Source: Methylorubrum sp. B1-46 (GTDB lineage Bacteria; Pseudomonadota; Alphaproteobacteria; Rhizobiales; Beijerinckiaceae). From it: a DNA stretch of 64,000 nucleotides. The notes beneath the pieces are model-generated. The model had not been told where the DNA came from. It was given only the letters and a program-made list of their open reading frames with translations, and did not search any database. The first letter of the stretch is position 1. Each line of letters opens with the position of its first letter. Below, in pieces: positions 28,354 to 37,072 of the stretch. The stretch lies in the NCBI RefSeq assembly GCF_021117295.1, contig NZ_CP088247.1, positions 1,203,501 through 1,267,500 on the forward strand, in the 5' to 3' direction. The position numbers and the translations under genes are program-made.

Positions 28354-30078
28354 ATGGCACAGCTTCTGGCCGTGGTGGGAGGCGGAGACCTCTCCACCCA
28401 CGCCGTCCTCGCCGCCGAGGCCCTGCGCAAGGCGGCCGTACGGCGAAACACGCCGATTGCCCTCGAGATCCGCGGCAAGGGCACGAGCGGCAACACGCTC
28501 CCCGAGGCGGCGATCGCGGAAGCGACAACCGTGCTGCTCGTCGGCGAGGGCGATCTCGGCGAGGGCCGGTTCGGCGCCCTGCACCGGGCTCGCGCCGCGA
28601 TCGGGGACGTGCTCACCGACGTCAACGCCGTGTTCGACCGCCTGAGCGTCGGCGCGGAGCCGCCCTCCCCCGCAGCAACCACCGCGGCGACTCCCAAAAA
28701 AATCGTGGCGATCACGTCCTGCCCCACCGGCATCGCCCACACCTTCATGGCGGCCGAGGGCATCCAGGCCGCGGCCCAGGCGCTCGGCCACACGGTCCGC
28801 GTCGAGACGCAAGGGTCGGTCGGCGCCCGCGACGCGCTGACCGCGGCCGAGATCGCCGCGGCCGACATCGTGCTCATCGCCGCCGATACCGGCGTCGACC
28901 GCGCGCGCTTTGCCGGCAAGCGGGTCTACGCCACCAACACCAAGGCGGCGATCCGCGACGGCAAGGGCCTGATCGCAACCGCGCTCGCTGAGGCGCAGCT
29001 GCAGGCGGCTGACGGAGGCCAAGCGCAGGCCGACGGCCCTGCCCGCCCGGCGGCGGCCGAGAGACAAGCGGGCGCCTACAAGCACCTGATGACCGGCGTC
29101 TCCTTCATGCTGCCCTTCGTGGTGGCGGGTGGCCTCTTGATCGCGCTGGCCTTCGCCGTCGGCGGCATCGATGCGATGAAGCCGGAGAATGCCGGCACGC
29201 TCGGCTACGCGCTCGGAGAAATCGGCGCTAAGGCGGCCTTCGCCCTGATCGTCCCGGCGCTCGCCGGCTACATCGCCTATTCCATTGCCGACCGGCCCGG
29301 CATCGCGCCGGGCATGATCGGCGGCATGCTCGCCGCCAACCTCCAGGCGGGCTTTCTCGGCGGTATCGCGGCGGGCTTCATCGCCGGCACCACGACCGCT
29401 CTCCTCAACAAGCACATCCGCCTGCACAAGAATCTGGAGGGCCTGAAGCCCGTCCTGATCCTGCCGCTTCTCGCCACCACGATCACCGGCCTCCTGATGG
29501 TCTACGTCGTCGGCGTGCCGGTGGCCGCCGTGCTGGCCGCGCTCACCGAGTGGCTCAAGGGCATGCAAGGGGCGAGCGCCCTGCTGCTCGGCCTCGTGCT
29601 CGGCGGGATGATGGCCGTCGATATGGGCGGGCCGATCAACAAGGCGGCCTATGCCTCCTCCGCCGCGTTGCTCTCGTCGGGTGTCGATGCGCCGATGGCG
29701 GCGGTGATGCTCGGCGGCATGACGCCCCCGCTCGGGATCGCGCTCGCCACCCGGCTGTTCCCGTCGCGCTTCACCGCGCCGGAGCGCGAGGCCGGCGGCG
29801 CGGCGGCCGTGCTCGGCGCCGCCTTCATCACCGAGGGCGCGATCCCGTTTGCCGCCGCCGACCCGCTGCGGGTGATCCCGTCCATGGTGGCGGGCTCCGC
29901 CATCGCGGGTGCCATCGCCCTCACCTCGGGCGTGACCCTCAAGGTGCCCCATGGTGGCCTGTTCGTGCTGCCGATCCCGAACGCCGTGACCAACGTGACA
30001 GGCGCCCTGATCGCGCTCGCCGCCGGCACGCTGGTGACCGGCCTTCTCGTCGGCCTCCTCAAGAAGCGGGCGGCCTGA
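28354..30078 (+). CDS. fruA: Fructose-specific PTS permease EIIB'-EIIB-EIIC
   Basis: It imports fructose and phosphorylates it to fructose 1-phosphate. The 574-residue protein has a degenerate N-terminal EIIB' (residues 1-100), a catalytic EIIB with C123 in TSCPTGIAHTFMAAE, a linker, and an EIIC with about eight or more helices from residue 235, including NKAAYASSAAL. ATG 28354 follows a clear GAGGAGGAAACCC. Confidence 0.95.
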   Translation: MAQLLAVVGGGDLSTHAVLAAEALRKAAVRRNTPIALEIRGKGTSGNTLPEAAIAEATTVLLVGEGDLGEGRFGALHRARAAIGDVLTDVNAVFDRLSVGAEPPSPAATTAATPKKIVAITSCPTGIAHTFMAAEGIQAAAQALGHTVRVETQGSVGARDALTAAEIAAADIVLIAADTGVDRARFAGKRVYATNTKAAIRDGKGLIATALAEAQLQAADGGQAQADGPARPAAAERQAGAYKHLMTGVSFMLPFVVAGGLLIALAFAVGGIDAMKPENAGTLGYALGEIGAKAAFALIVPALAGYIAYSIADRPGIAPGMIGGMLAANLQAGFLGGIAAGFIAGTTTALLNKHIRLHKNLEGLKPVLILPLLATTITGLLMVYVVGVPVAAVLAALTEWLKGMQGASALLLGLVLGGMMAVDMGGPINKAAYASSAALLSSGVDAPMAAVMLGGMTPPLGIALATRLFPSRFTAPEREAGGAAAVLGAAFITEGAIPFAAADPLRVIPSMVAGSAIAGAIALTSGVTLKVPHGGLFVLPIPNAVTNVTGALIALAAGTLVTGLLVGLLKKRAA

Positions 30079-30209
30079 CCGGGCGGCGGGCGCCGGAGAC
30101 GCCAACACGAAGCGCCGCGGAACGGGACTCGTCCCGCTCTGCGGACACAGATACAACTTCTGGTCAAATCATCGACCGCCTCCGAGCAACCGTGCCGTGA
30201 GAACGTCGA

Positions 30210-30219
30210 GGGGGGGGGG
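30210..30219 (+). repeat. Homopolymeric G10 tract in the ribosome-binding region of the porin gene
   Basis: Ten consecutive G lie 7-16 nt before the ATG at 30226 and overlap the place of the Shine-Dalgarno sequence. Slippage here would change spacing or strength of ribosome binding. Confidence 0.85.
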
Positions 30220-30225
30220 AACGAG

Positions 30226-31731
30226 ATGAAGGCTGGAAAGGCAGCATGGACGGCGCTCGGCCTCTGCACGGCGCTGGCGGGCGGAACGATGCGGGCCGAG
30301 GCGCGGGAGCCCCTCACGCCCCCCGGTCTCACCGGATCTCGGATCGGCGTGCCGGCCACGATCCGCCGCCCGGCTCTGCGTCGGATCGCCCGCCGCACTC
30401 CGCCCCGCCGCACCTTCGGTGACGACGGCAGCGCGGCCGCCGCCGCCGACGTGCTCGGCCAGAGCGCCACGCCCCCGGCCCTACCGCCGGGTACGTTCGA
30501 CCTCGGCAACGGCCTCTCGTTCCTGCTCAACTATACCGGACAGGGCGCGACCAACCCCGTCGGCGGCATCCGCCAGGGCGCGGCCTGGGCGGGCCAGCTC
30601 TTCTTCGGCATCGATGCCGACCTGCAGCGGCTGGCCGGGATCGAGGGCGGTTCGTTCCACGTCGCGGTCACCAACCGCCACGGGCGCAGCCTCGCCAACG
30701 ATGTCATCGGCAACAACACCAGCGTTCAGGAGATTTTCGGCGGCGGCCAGACCACGCGGCTGACCCTGCTCTCCTACCAGCAGAAGCTGTTCGACAACCG
30801 GCTCGACATCGAGGTCGGGCGCTTGGTGGCGAACATCAACTTCCTGAATTCGCCGATCTACTGCAACTTTCAGACGAACTCCGCCTGCGGCAACCCAACC
30901 TTCGTGTTCAAGACCTCGAATTTCACCTTCTGGCCGGTGGCAAGTTGGGGCGGGCATGCCAAGGCGTGGCTGACCGACCGGGTGTTCTTCCATGTCGGCG
31001 CCTACGAGGTGAACCCGCTGCACCAGCAGCCCGGCGACAACGGCCTCGACTTCTCGACCAAGGGCGCGACCGGCGCGATCATCCCGTTCGAACTCGGCTA
31101 CGCGACGACGTTCGCCAACGACGCACTGCCCCGCAATTACGGCATCGGCGGCTGGGTCGACCGCTCGGATTACGCCGATCCGGTGCGCGATGTCGCGGGC
31201 GGGCCGGCCGTGCTGACGGGGCTGACTCCCGCGACGCGCTTCGGCCGCTCAGGGATCTATGCCCGCTTCGACCAGATGGTCTGGCGGCCCGACCCGAACG
31301 GCATCGGGGGGCTGACCTTGTTCGGCGTCGCCATGGCCGGCACCGGCGGTCGCTTGGTCGAGGACTACTTTCTGGAGATCGGCGCGCTGCAGACCGGCAC
31401 CTTCGCCGGCCGGCCCTACGACACGGTCGGCTTCGTCATCAACACGCAGGCCTTCAGCCCGCTGGCGCTCGGCAACATCGCGGCGGCGCAGGCCTCGCTC
31501 GGCCTGTTCCGCACCATCCCGAAGCAGCAGATCATGATGGAGCTGAATTATGGGCTACAGGTCACGCCCGCGATCCGGCTGACGCCGAACCTGCAATACA
31601 TCGTCAACCCGGATCAGACCCGCTTCCCGTACTACCCGAAGAACATCCCCGACACCCTCGTCGTCGGCGCCAAGCTCTCGGTGGACCTGTTCACCCTCGC
31701 CGGCCTCGCCAGGGGTCCGGGGAGCCCATGA
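30226..31731 (+). CDS. OprB family carbohydrate-selective porin
   Basis: An outer-membrane sugar porin of 501 residues. A signal peptide (about 1-26, ending in AEA) is followed by an arginine- and proline-rich stretch (40-66) not usual in OprB. The beta-barrel region contains NYTGQGATNPVGG and repeated short aromatic-hydrophobic strands. It follows the fructose operon by 148 bp, consistent with fructose crossing the outer membrane here. A G10 tract sits in its ribosome-binding region. Confidence 0.85.
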   Translation: MKAGKAAWTALGLCTALAGGTMRAEAREPLTPPGLTGSRIGVPATIRRPALRRIARRTPPRRTFGDDGSAAAAADVLGQSATPPALPPGTFDLGNGLSFLLNYTGQGATNPVGGIRQGAAWAGQLFFGIDADLQRLAGIEGGSFHVAVTNRHGRSLANDVIGNNTSVQEIFGGGQTTRLTLLSYQQKLFDNRLDIEVGRLVANINFLNSPIYCNFQTNSACGNPTFVFKTSNFTFWPVASWGGHAKAWLTDRVFFHVGAYEVNPLHQQPGDNGLDFSTKGATGAIIPFELGYATTFANDALPRNYGIGGWVDRSDYADPVRDVAGGPAVLTGLTPATRFGRSGIYARFDQMVWRPDPNGIGGLTLFGVAMAGTGGRLVEDYFLEIGALQTGTFAGRPYDTVGFVINTQAFSPLALGNIAAAQASLGLFRTIPKQQIMMELNYGLQVTPAIRLTPNLQYIVNPDQTRFPYYPKNIPDTLVVGAKLSVDLFTLAGLARGPGSP

Positions 31732-31746
31732 GGAGGGAGACGGCAC

Positions 31747-32271
31747 CTATTCCAGCAACAGCCACATCCGCGCCTCGATCGGTGCTCTGGCAGGACTCTT
31801 CGGGCAATCCTCGGCCGGGCCCTCGGACAGCAAAACCGTTTCAACGCTCACGCCGCGCAGCTTGCGCCCCGCTTTGGCAAGCGCCGCGGCGATGGACGGG
31901 GCCAGCACGTCAGCCTTCAGCGCGTCGTGGAGCGGCCCTCCGGCCCTACGGCTGTCGATCGATGCGGTCCAGCGCGGATCGTCGGCAAGGCGTGCCATCA
32001 CAGCGCAGCGATCGAACACGCCGACCGAACCGAATGTCGTGCGTCCGAGCGCGATGTCTCCGGCGGCTTCGAGCGTGTCATGCGCACGGGCGATGGCCGC
32101 CGCGATGCCTCCCGCATCGCGCAGACGATCGCCCGTCAGCGTCGGCGTACCGTCCGGCAGCAGGATGAAGTCGAGCGTGCAGCGGCTCGCGGCTGCCACG
32201 CCTGCGGCGCTGTCTCCATAGGACATGATGGCCAGCGTCAGGAGCGCCAAAACAGGTCCGCACGATTTCAC
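31747..32271 (-). CDS. Putative exported protein of unknown function
   Basis: The frame encodes 174 residues from GTG 32271. It begins with Lys-Ser-Cys and a hydrophobic stretch (VLALLTLAIM) that resembles a signal peptide. The rest is a soluble alpha/beta domain with CTLDFILLPDG and two further Cys (RCAV, EDCPK). I do not recognise the family. ATG 32331 (194 residues) is an alternative start. The gene is convergent with oprB, 15 bp from its stop. Confidence 0.6.
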   Translation of the reverse strand: MKSCGPVLALLTLAIMSYGDSAAGVAAASRCTLDFILLPDGTPTLTGDRLRDAGGIAAAIARAHDTLEAAGDIALGRTTFGSVGVFDRCAVMARLADDPRWTASIDSRRAGGPLHDALKADVLAPSIAAALAKAGRKLRGVSVETVLLSEGPAEDCPKSPARAPIEARMWLLLE

Positions 32272-32363
32272 TGCGACGTTTCCCAGGACGATCGAGGACA
32301 GCTCCGACCCTTGGGGCGCTATGCCTGCCATCCTGCGGAACGGTGTTTCACACTTCAGCCCAG

Positions 32364-32460
32364 AGTATCCTCCCGAAAGGTGGCCGCCGGCTTTCGGAAA
32401 AAGTTGATGCGGACACAGGAGGATAGAACCTCGTCCTGGATCCGATATCCCGGACGATGC
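32364..32460. repeat. Dispersed ~96-bp repeat, family A, copy 2
   Basis: Same direction as the copy at 4459-4554, sharing AAAGGTGGCCGCCGGCTTTC and the GGATCCGATATCC...GACGATGC end. Middle positions differ, so the copies are old or under weak constraint. Confidence 0.75.
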
Positions 32461-32510
32461 CCTCGTCGCGATGGCGGGGACGGCAGCCGTCGTACCGAGC
32501 GGTGGCCCAA

Positions 32511-32540
32511 CAAAAAGCGGCGCGCCTATGGGGCGCGCCG
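32511..32540 (-). terminator. Rho-independent terminator
   Basis: On the minus strand a 9-bp GC stem (CGGCGCGCC/GGCGCGCCG, 5-nt loop) is followed by TTTTT. It suits the leftward transcript ending in the unknown exported protein at 32706. Confidence 0.75.
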
Positions 32541-32705
32541 GCTGAGGTAACTCGCGGTCTCAGGAACGAGTCGGGCGACTTTATCCAATATACCAGCCGG
32601 TGTCAGTAGCCCCGCGGCGACAACGGTATCATTGCGCACGGTTTTGTAAGGAATGGATGACACCGCCGAACGTAGGTGGTCCGACCTCGGGTCGCTTGGC
32701 TCGGG

Positions 32706-33791
32706 TCATCGCTTCGCCAGGGCGTCGGCGAAGGCGACGATGCGGTTGCGGGCGTAGGTCGGCACGCCGGCGCTGATCGAGGTGCCGGTGTTGAACGAGG
32801 AATTGCCCATCAGCACCTGCACCGGCAGCAGGTTCTTCAGCACCGGCACGCGGGCATATTCCTGCTTGCGCTCCAGCACGTCGGCCTTGATGGCGAGCGC
32901 CATGTAGGTCGTCACCACGGTCCGGTTCGGATCGTCGGGAGCGGCCTGCATCACCGCCAGGAACTTGCCGAAGCGCAGGATCTGATTGACCCAGAAGATC
33001 GTCTGTTCGAGCCCGCCGGCCACGGGCGTGTCGATCTTGGTGAGCGCGGCGAGGCCCGCCGCCTCGGCCGGCGGCAGCACCCGCAGCTCGCTCTGGAACG
33101 AGACGAACTCCGCGACCTTCTTCGAGGAGCCGAGTTCGAGCTTGTTGGCGAGCTTCACGCCGAGCGGCAGCTTGCCTTCGAGATCGTAGCGCGACTCGAT
33201 GCAGACGCCGCCTGCGCCACACCAGGGCCGGTCGGGGCGCTTGGCGAAGGCGGCGGCCGGGTCCTTGGTCGGCGTCACCTCCGATGGTTCGAGCCGCTTG
33301 TGGCGGATCACCGGGTCCATCCTGGCCAGGAAGTCGAGATTGGCGAAGGCCGAGAGATCGATCGCGGAGGGCGGCTTGGCCACGACGAAGCGGCCTTCGG
33401 CGACATAGACCTTCAGGGTCTCGTGGCGCTGCTTGGCGACGCCGTTCACCGTCTGGGTGTATTCGGGCTCGGCATAGCCGGGCCAGGGGCTCAGCGCCGC
33501 GGCCTCCTGTGGCCGGCTCTTCCGCCACGCGTCGAACGCGATCAGCCCGCTCTCCGGGTTGGTCGAGGCAGCCTCGCGGCGATCGCTGAACAGGACCGTG
33601 CCGGGCTTGAGGCTCGCGGCATCGCCGGGCGTCAGGGCCGGCACGTCCTTGACCCGGTCGGAGACCAGGGCTGCGGGCTTCGGCAGGTCTTTAGGGGGAT
33701 CTTTGGGAATATCCTTCGCCGCGTCCTGCGCCCGGGCCGGCACGGCCAGGGCGAGCGCGACGAGGAGGGCGGCCGGAAAAAGCCTGGGCAA
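32706..33791 (-). CDS. Exported protein of unknown function downstream of the class A PBP
   Basis: I read TTG at 33791 as the start; GAGGT lies 5-6 nt upstream, and no ATG or GTG fits. The 361-residue product has a signal peptide (LLVALALAVPARA) and a Pro/Lys/Asp-rich linker. A soluble domain with few cysteines (DRPWCGAGGVCIESRY) follows. The family is unknown to me. Its start is 38 bp after the penicillin-binding protein stop on the same strand, so it may help peptidoglycan synthesis. Confidence 0.75.
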   Translation of the reverse strand: MPRLFPAALLVALALAVPARAQDAAKDIPKDPPKDLPKPAALVSDRVKDVPALTPGDAASLKPGTVLFSDRREAASTNPESGLIAFDAWRKSRPQEAAALSPWPGYAEPEYTQTVNGVAKQRHETLKVYVAEGRFVVAKPPSAIDLSAFANLDFLARMDPVIRHKRLEPSEVTPTKDPAAAFAKRPDRPWCGAGGVCIESRYDLEGKLPLGVKLANKLELGSSKKVAEFVSFQSELRVLPPAEAAGLAALTKIDTPVAGGLEQTIFWVNQILRFGKFLAVMQAAPDDPNRTVVTTYMALAIKADVLERKQEYARVPVLKNLLPVQVLMGNSSFNTGTSISAGVPTYARNRIVAFADALAKR

Positions 33792-33828
33792 AGCGGACCT
33801 CGGAGATGTCGATGAGGAGAAGGCGGCG

Positions 33829-36800
33829 TCAGTAGCCGGGGTCGTCGCCGAACAGGTAGTCGGGATCGCGGCGGCGCTGGCGGGCGCGGCTGTCGCCGTC
33901 GTCGTCGAAGGGCGAGCCGAACGGCACCGGGTTGACTTGCCCGTAACGGTCGCGGCCGGGCCAGGCCTGCGGCTCCTCCCGCCGGTCGCGGCGCAGGCCC
34001 CAGGGATCCTCCGTCTCGGCGCTGCGGCGCTGCGCGAACGGGTCATCGGTGCTTCGGCGCCCGCCCGGCAGGTTGCCGAAGAGGTCGCCGGCGACATCCG
34101 CCCCGTCCTCGGCATTGCCGTAATCGCCGTCCTCCGCGTCGGGGCGCATGGCGTAGAGCGTGTCGCGGGGCACCAGCGCGTATTGCGTGTCGGCGACTTG
34201 GCCCCCTTTCAGGCGGAAATGCTCGATGAAGCCGCCGCCCGCGACACGCTGGCCGCTCCGCGGCTCGATCGGCAGGTCGGCAATCAGAGCCTTCGCCTCC
34301 GGAGAGGGCGGCGCCAGCGGGGTGCGCGGCACACCGTTGGCCCAGGCCGCCTGGAAGATCGCCCGCGCGATCGGCACCGAGACGTGGCCGCCGGTCTGGC
34401 CGCGACCGAGCGTGCGGCGCACGCCATCGGCATTGTCGTAGCCGGCCCAGACCACCACGGTGATCTCGTTCGAGAAGCCGGCGAACCACGCGTCGTTCTC
34501 GTTCTCCGAGGTGCCGGTCTTGCCGGCGACGTATTGCGAGATGCCGGAGAGCGCCGCGGCGGTGCCGTGACGGGTCACGCCCTGGAGCATGGTCTTGAGC
34601 TGGTAGAACGCGACCCGGTCGGCCGAGCCGATCCGCACCGGCGGCTTGTCGGGATGGCTGTAGACGGGCTTGCCGTCGCGCTCGACCGATTCCAGCGCGT
34701 AGGCGCTCGGGCGCGCGCCCTCGTTGGCGATGGCGGCGTAGAAGCTTGCCAGATCGATCATCCGCACCGGCTGCGCGCCGAGCACGAAGGGGTAGTAGCG
34801 CTCGCACTCGGCGTAGAGCTGGGCCTCCAGCGCGATGTCGCAGACCCGTTGCAGGCTGTCGGGCGCCTTAGGGGCGATGCCGCCCTGGAGCAGGCGGGCG
34901 GTGACGAGGTTCTTGGAGAATTCGAGCCCGCGCCGGATCGTCGTCGCGCCGGAGCCGCCGCCGTCGTAGTTCTTGGGCGACCAGGAATCGCCGATGCCGC
35001 CGATGGGCGGCAGGGTCACGGCGGAATCCATCACCAGGGTGTTGGGCTGCAGGCCCGCATTCAGCGCGGCGAGGTAGGTCAGCGGCTTCAGGGTCGAGCC
35101 CGGCTGGCGCACGGTCTGCGTCACCCGGTTGAGCTGGCTCAGGGGGTAGGAGAAGCCCCCGCTCATCGCCAGGATCTTGCCCGTGCGGTTCTCCAGGACG
35201 ATGGCGGCGCCCTGGACGGCGGGGCGCACCCGGAGGTCGGCGCGCAGGCTGCCCTTGCCCTCGCGCAGGCGCACCCGCACGGCGTCGTAGAGCTGGAGTT
35301 TTCCCCGCGCGGGGCCGGGCTCCAGGCTCGCGACCCGGCCGTCGGGCAGGCCGACCCGCGTGCCGTTCTTGCCGGTCTGGAGCACCACCGCGAGGGGCCA
35401 GCGCACGTCGTAGAGCTGCGGCCGGGCGGAGACGAGTGCGCGCTGCCAAGCAGGCTGCAGCGTAGGCTTGGCCGGCGCCTTCGCCGCCCCCTTCTTGGTG
35501 CCCTTCTTCGTCTCAGGTGCGGGCGCCGGCTCGGCGGCGGGTTCCGGCGCCGGCGCGGCGGCCTCGATACGCTTGACTGCCTCGGCGAGGTTCAACTCCG
35601 GCCCCTCGTAGCGGGCGCGACCGGTGCCGCGCTCGTAGGTGGCGAGCCCTTCCTGCAGCGCGCTCTCCAGTGCGCTCTGCAGGCCGGCATTCACCGTGGC
35701 ACGCACGGTGAAGCTCGCGCTGGTGAGCGATTCGAGCCCGGCGAAGCTACGCGCCTCGCGGGCCACGTGATCGACGAGGTAGAAGCCGGAATCCTGGCGT
35801 GCAGCGTCCGGCGGCTTGATGCCGAGATCGGAGACCATCGCCGCATTCATCTGCGCCTCGGTGATCGTGCCCTCTTCCTTCATCCGGCTGAGCACGTAGG
35901 CGCGCCGCTCCCGCGCCCGCTCGGGATATTTGTCGGGGCTGTAGTAGTTCGGGCCCTTCGGCAGACCGGCGAGCAGGGCGGCCTCGGGCAGCGTCAGCGC
36001 GCCCACCGACTTCCCGAACCAGCTTCGCGCCGCCATCTCGATGCCGTAGGCGCCGCGGCCGAGATAGATCCCGTTGAGGTAGAGCCCGAGGATCTGCGGC
36101 TTGGTCTGGAGCTTCTCCAACCGCGAGGCCACGATCATCTCGCGGATCTTGCGCTCGTAGGTGACGTCGTCGCCGACCGAGAGATTCTTGACCACCTGCT
36201 GCGTGATGGTCGAGCCGCCGGCCGGGCGCCCCGGCGAGGCGAGGTTGCCGACGAAGGCGCGGATCACCCCGCGCTCGTCGATGCCGTGGTGCTGGTAGAA
36301 GCGCTTGTCCTCGGCCGCGACGAAGGCCTTCTGCACGAGGTCCGGCACCGTGCCGATCGGCACCGGGAGGCGCCGGCCGCGGGACTCGAAGGTCTCGGAG
36401 AAGGGCTTGCCCGCCCCGTCGAGGATCACGCTGGCGCTGGGCAGCTTGATGTCGCGCAGGGCCTCGGCCGAAGGCAGGTCCTTCACGGCGTTGTTGTAGA
36501 AGGCGATCACCGCCCCCGCCTCGAAGGGGGAGTTGGCCGGGTTCTCGCCCTTGCAGAACTGCTTGTAGCTCGTGTTCAGTTCGTTGAGATCGAGCCCGTG
36601 CAGGATCTTGGGCGCGTTGTCGCCCGCGACCGCGCTCGGATCTTCCATCGCGGTGGAGATCAGCTCGTCGAGGTTGATGTCCTCGATGTCGAAGGATTTG
36701 CGCATGTGGGCGCAGCCGTCGCGCAGGATCGTCACGACCTCCGGGCCGTCTTTGGCGGGGTCGAACTGGGTTCGCACCGCGTCCGGCCGCGTCGTGACCT

Positions 36801-36849
36801 GGGACAGGGTCAGCGCGGTCGCGAACAGCTTGATCAGGATGACGTTCAT
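33829..36849 (-). CDS. Class A penicillin-binding protein (glycosyltransferase-transpeptidase)
   Basis: It polymerises and cross-links peptidoglycan. The 1006-residue protein has a short N-terminal membrane helix (3-18), then about 140 residues with no family match. A GT51 glycosyltransferase follows (E180 in AAEDKRFY, GGSTITQQVVKN, RKIREM). The transpeptidase has SxxK GSTLKPL (S585), SKN and KTGTSE (K777). An Ala/Pro/Lys linker (EPAPAPETKKGTKKG) interrupts the region before the transpeptidase, and an Asp/Arg-rich tail ends the protein. Both ends are longer than in standard PBP1A. ATG 36849. Confidence 0.93.
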   Translation of the reverse strand: MNVILIKLFATALTLSQVTTRPDAVRTQFDPAKDGPEVVTILRDGCAHMRKSFDIEDINLDELISTAMEDPSAVAGDNAPKILHGLDLNELNTSYKQFCKGENPANSPFEAGAVIAFYNNAVKDLPSAEALRDIKLPSASVILDGAGKPFSETFESRGRRLPVPIGTVPDLVQKAFVAAEDKRFYQHHGIDERGVIRAFVGNLASPGRPAGGSTITQQVVKNLSVGDDVTYERKIREMIVASRLEKLQTKPQILGLYLNGIYLGRGAYGIEMAARSWFGKSVGALTLPEAALLAGLPKGPNYYSPDKYPERARERRAYVLSRMKEEGTITEAQMNAAMVSDLGIKPPDAARQDSGFYLVDHVAREARSFAGLESLTSASFTVRATVNAGLQSALESALQEGLATYERGTGRARYEGPELNLAEAVKRIEAAAPAPEPAAEPAPAPETKKGTKKGAAKAPAKPTLQPAWQRALVSARPQLYDVRWPLAVVLQTGKNGTRVGLPDGRVASLEPGPARGKLQLYDAVRVRLREGKGSLRADLRVRPAVQGAAIVLENRTGKILAMSGGFSYPLSQLNRVTQTVRQPGSTLKPLTYLAALNAGLQPNTLVMDSAVTLPPIGGIGDSWSPKNYDGGGSGATTIRRGLEFSKNLVTARLLQGGIAPKAPDSLQRVCDIALEAQLYAECERYYPFVLGAQPVRMIDLASFYAAIANEGARPSAYALESVERDGKPVYSHPDKPPVRIGSADRVAFYQLKTMLQGVTRHGTAAALSGISQYVAGKTGTSENENDAWFAGFSNEITVVVWAGYDNADGVRRTLGRGQTGGHVSVPIARAIFQAAWANGVPRTPLAPPSPEAKALIADLPIEPRSGQRVAGGGFIEHFRLKGGQVADTQYALVPRDTLYAMRPDAEDGDYGNAEDGADVAGDLFGNLPGGRRSTDDPFAQRRSAETEDPWGLRRDRREEPQAWPGRDRYGQVNPVPFGSPFDDDGDSRARQRRRDPDYLFGDDPGY

Positions 36850-37010
36850 CGAGCGTGTCAGGATTCCGACCGGCACGCCACGGACGGCGTGTCGGCGCCG
36901 ATCAAGCGGCGCACAACGCGGCTGATTTATGGACGCGCTTGCCCGAACGCCACGGGGCAGGCACGGGGCGGAGATACGCCCCGCGAGGGTGAGCGAGAGC
37001 GCAGACGACG

Positions 37011-37040
37011 AAAACGGGCGACCGCTCCGTGCGGTCGCCC
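37011..37040 (-). terminator. Rho-independent terminator of the downstream flagellin gene
   Basis: Minus-strand stem GGGCGACCG/CGGTCGCCC (9 bp, 7-nt loop) followed by a short T run, starting 33 bp after the stop of the left flagellin gene. Confidence 0.75.
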
Positions 37041-37072
37041 CCAAACCCGTACGTCTTGCGGCGATCGGCCGA

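Larger units (their letters stand above)
32272..32705. other. 434-bp gap with repeat A copy 2 and a leftward terminator
   Basis: No convincing gene. It holds a dispersed repeat (32364-32460) and a rho-independent terminator for the leftward genes from 36849 to 32706. The last 150 bp show no recognisable structure. Confidence 0.7.

Noticed and set aside
30122..30137. CGGGAC-TC-GTCCCG hairpin after fruA
   Set aside because: Loop of two bases and no T-run; could be chance in GC-rich DNA.
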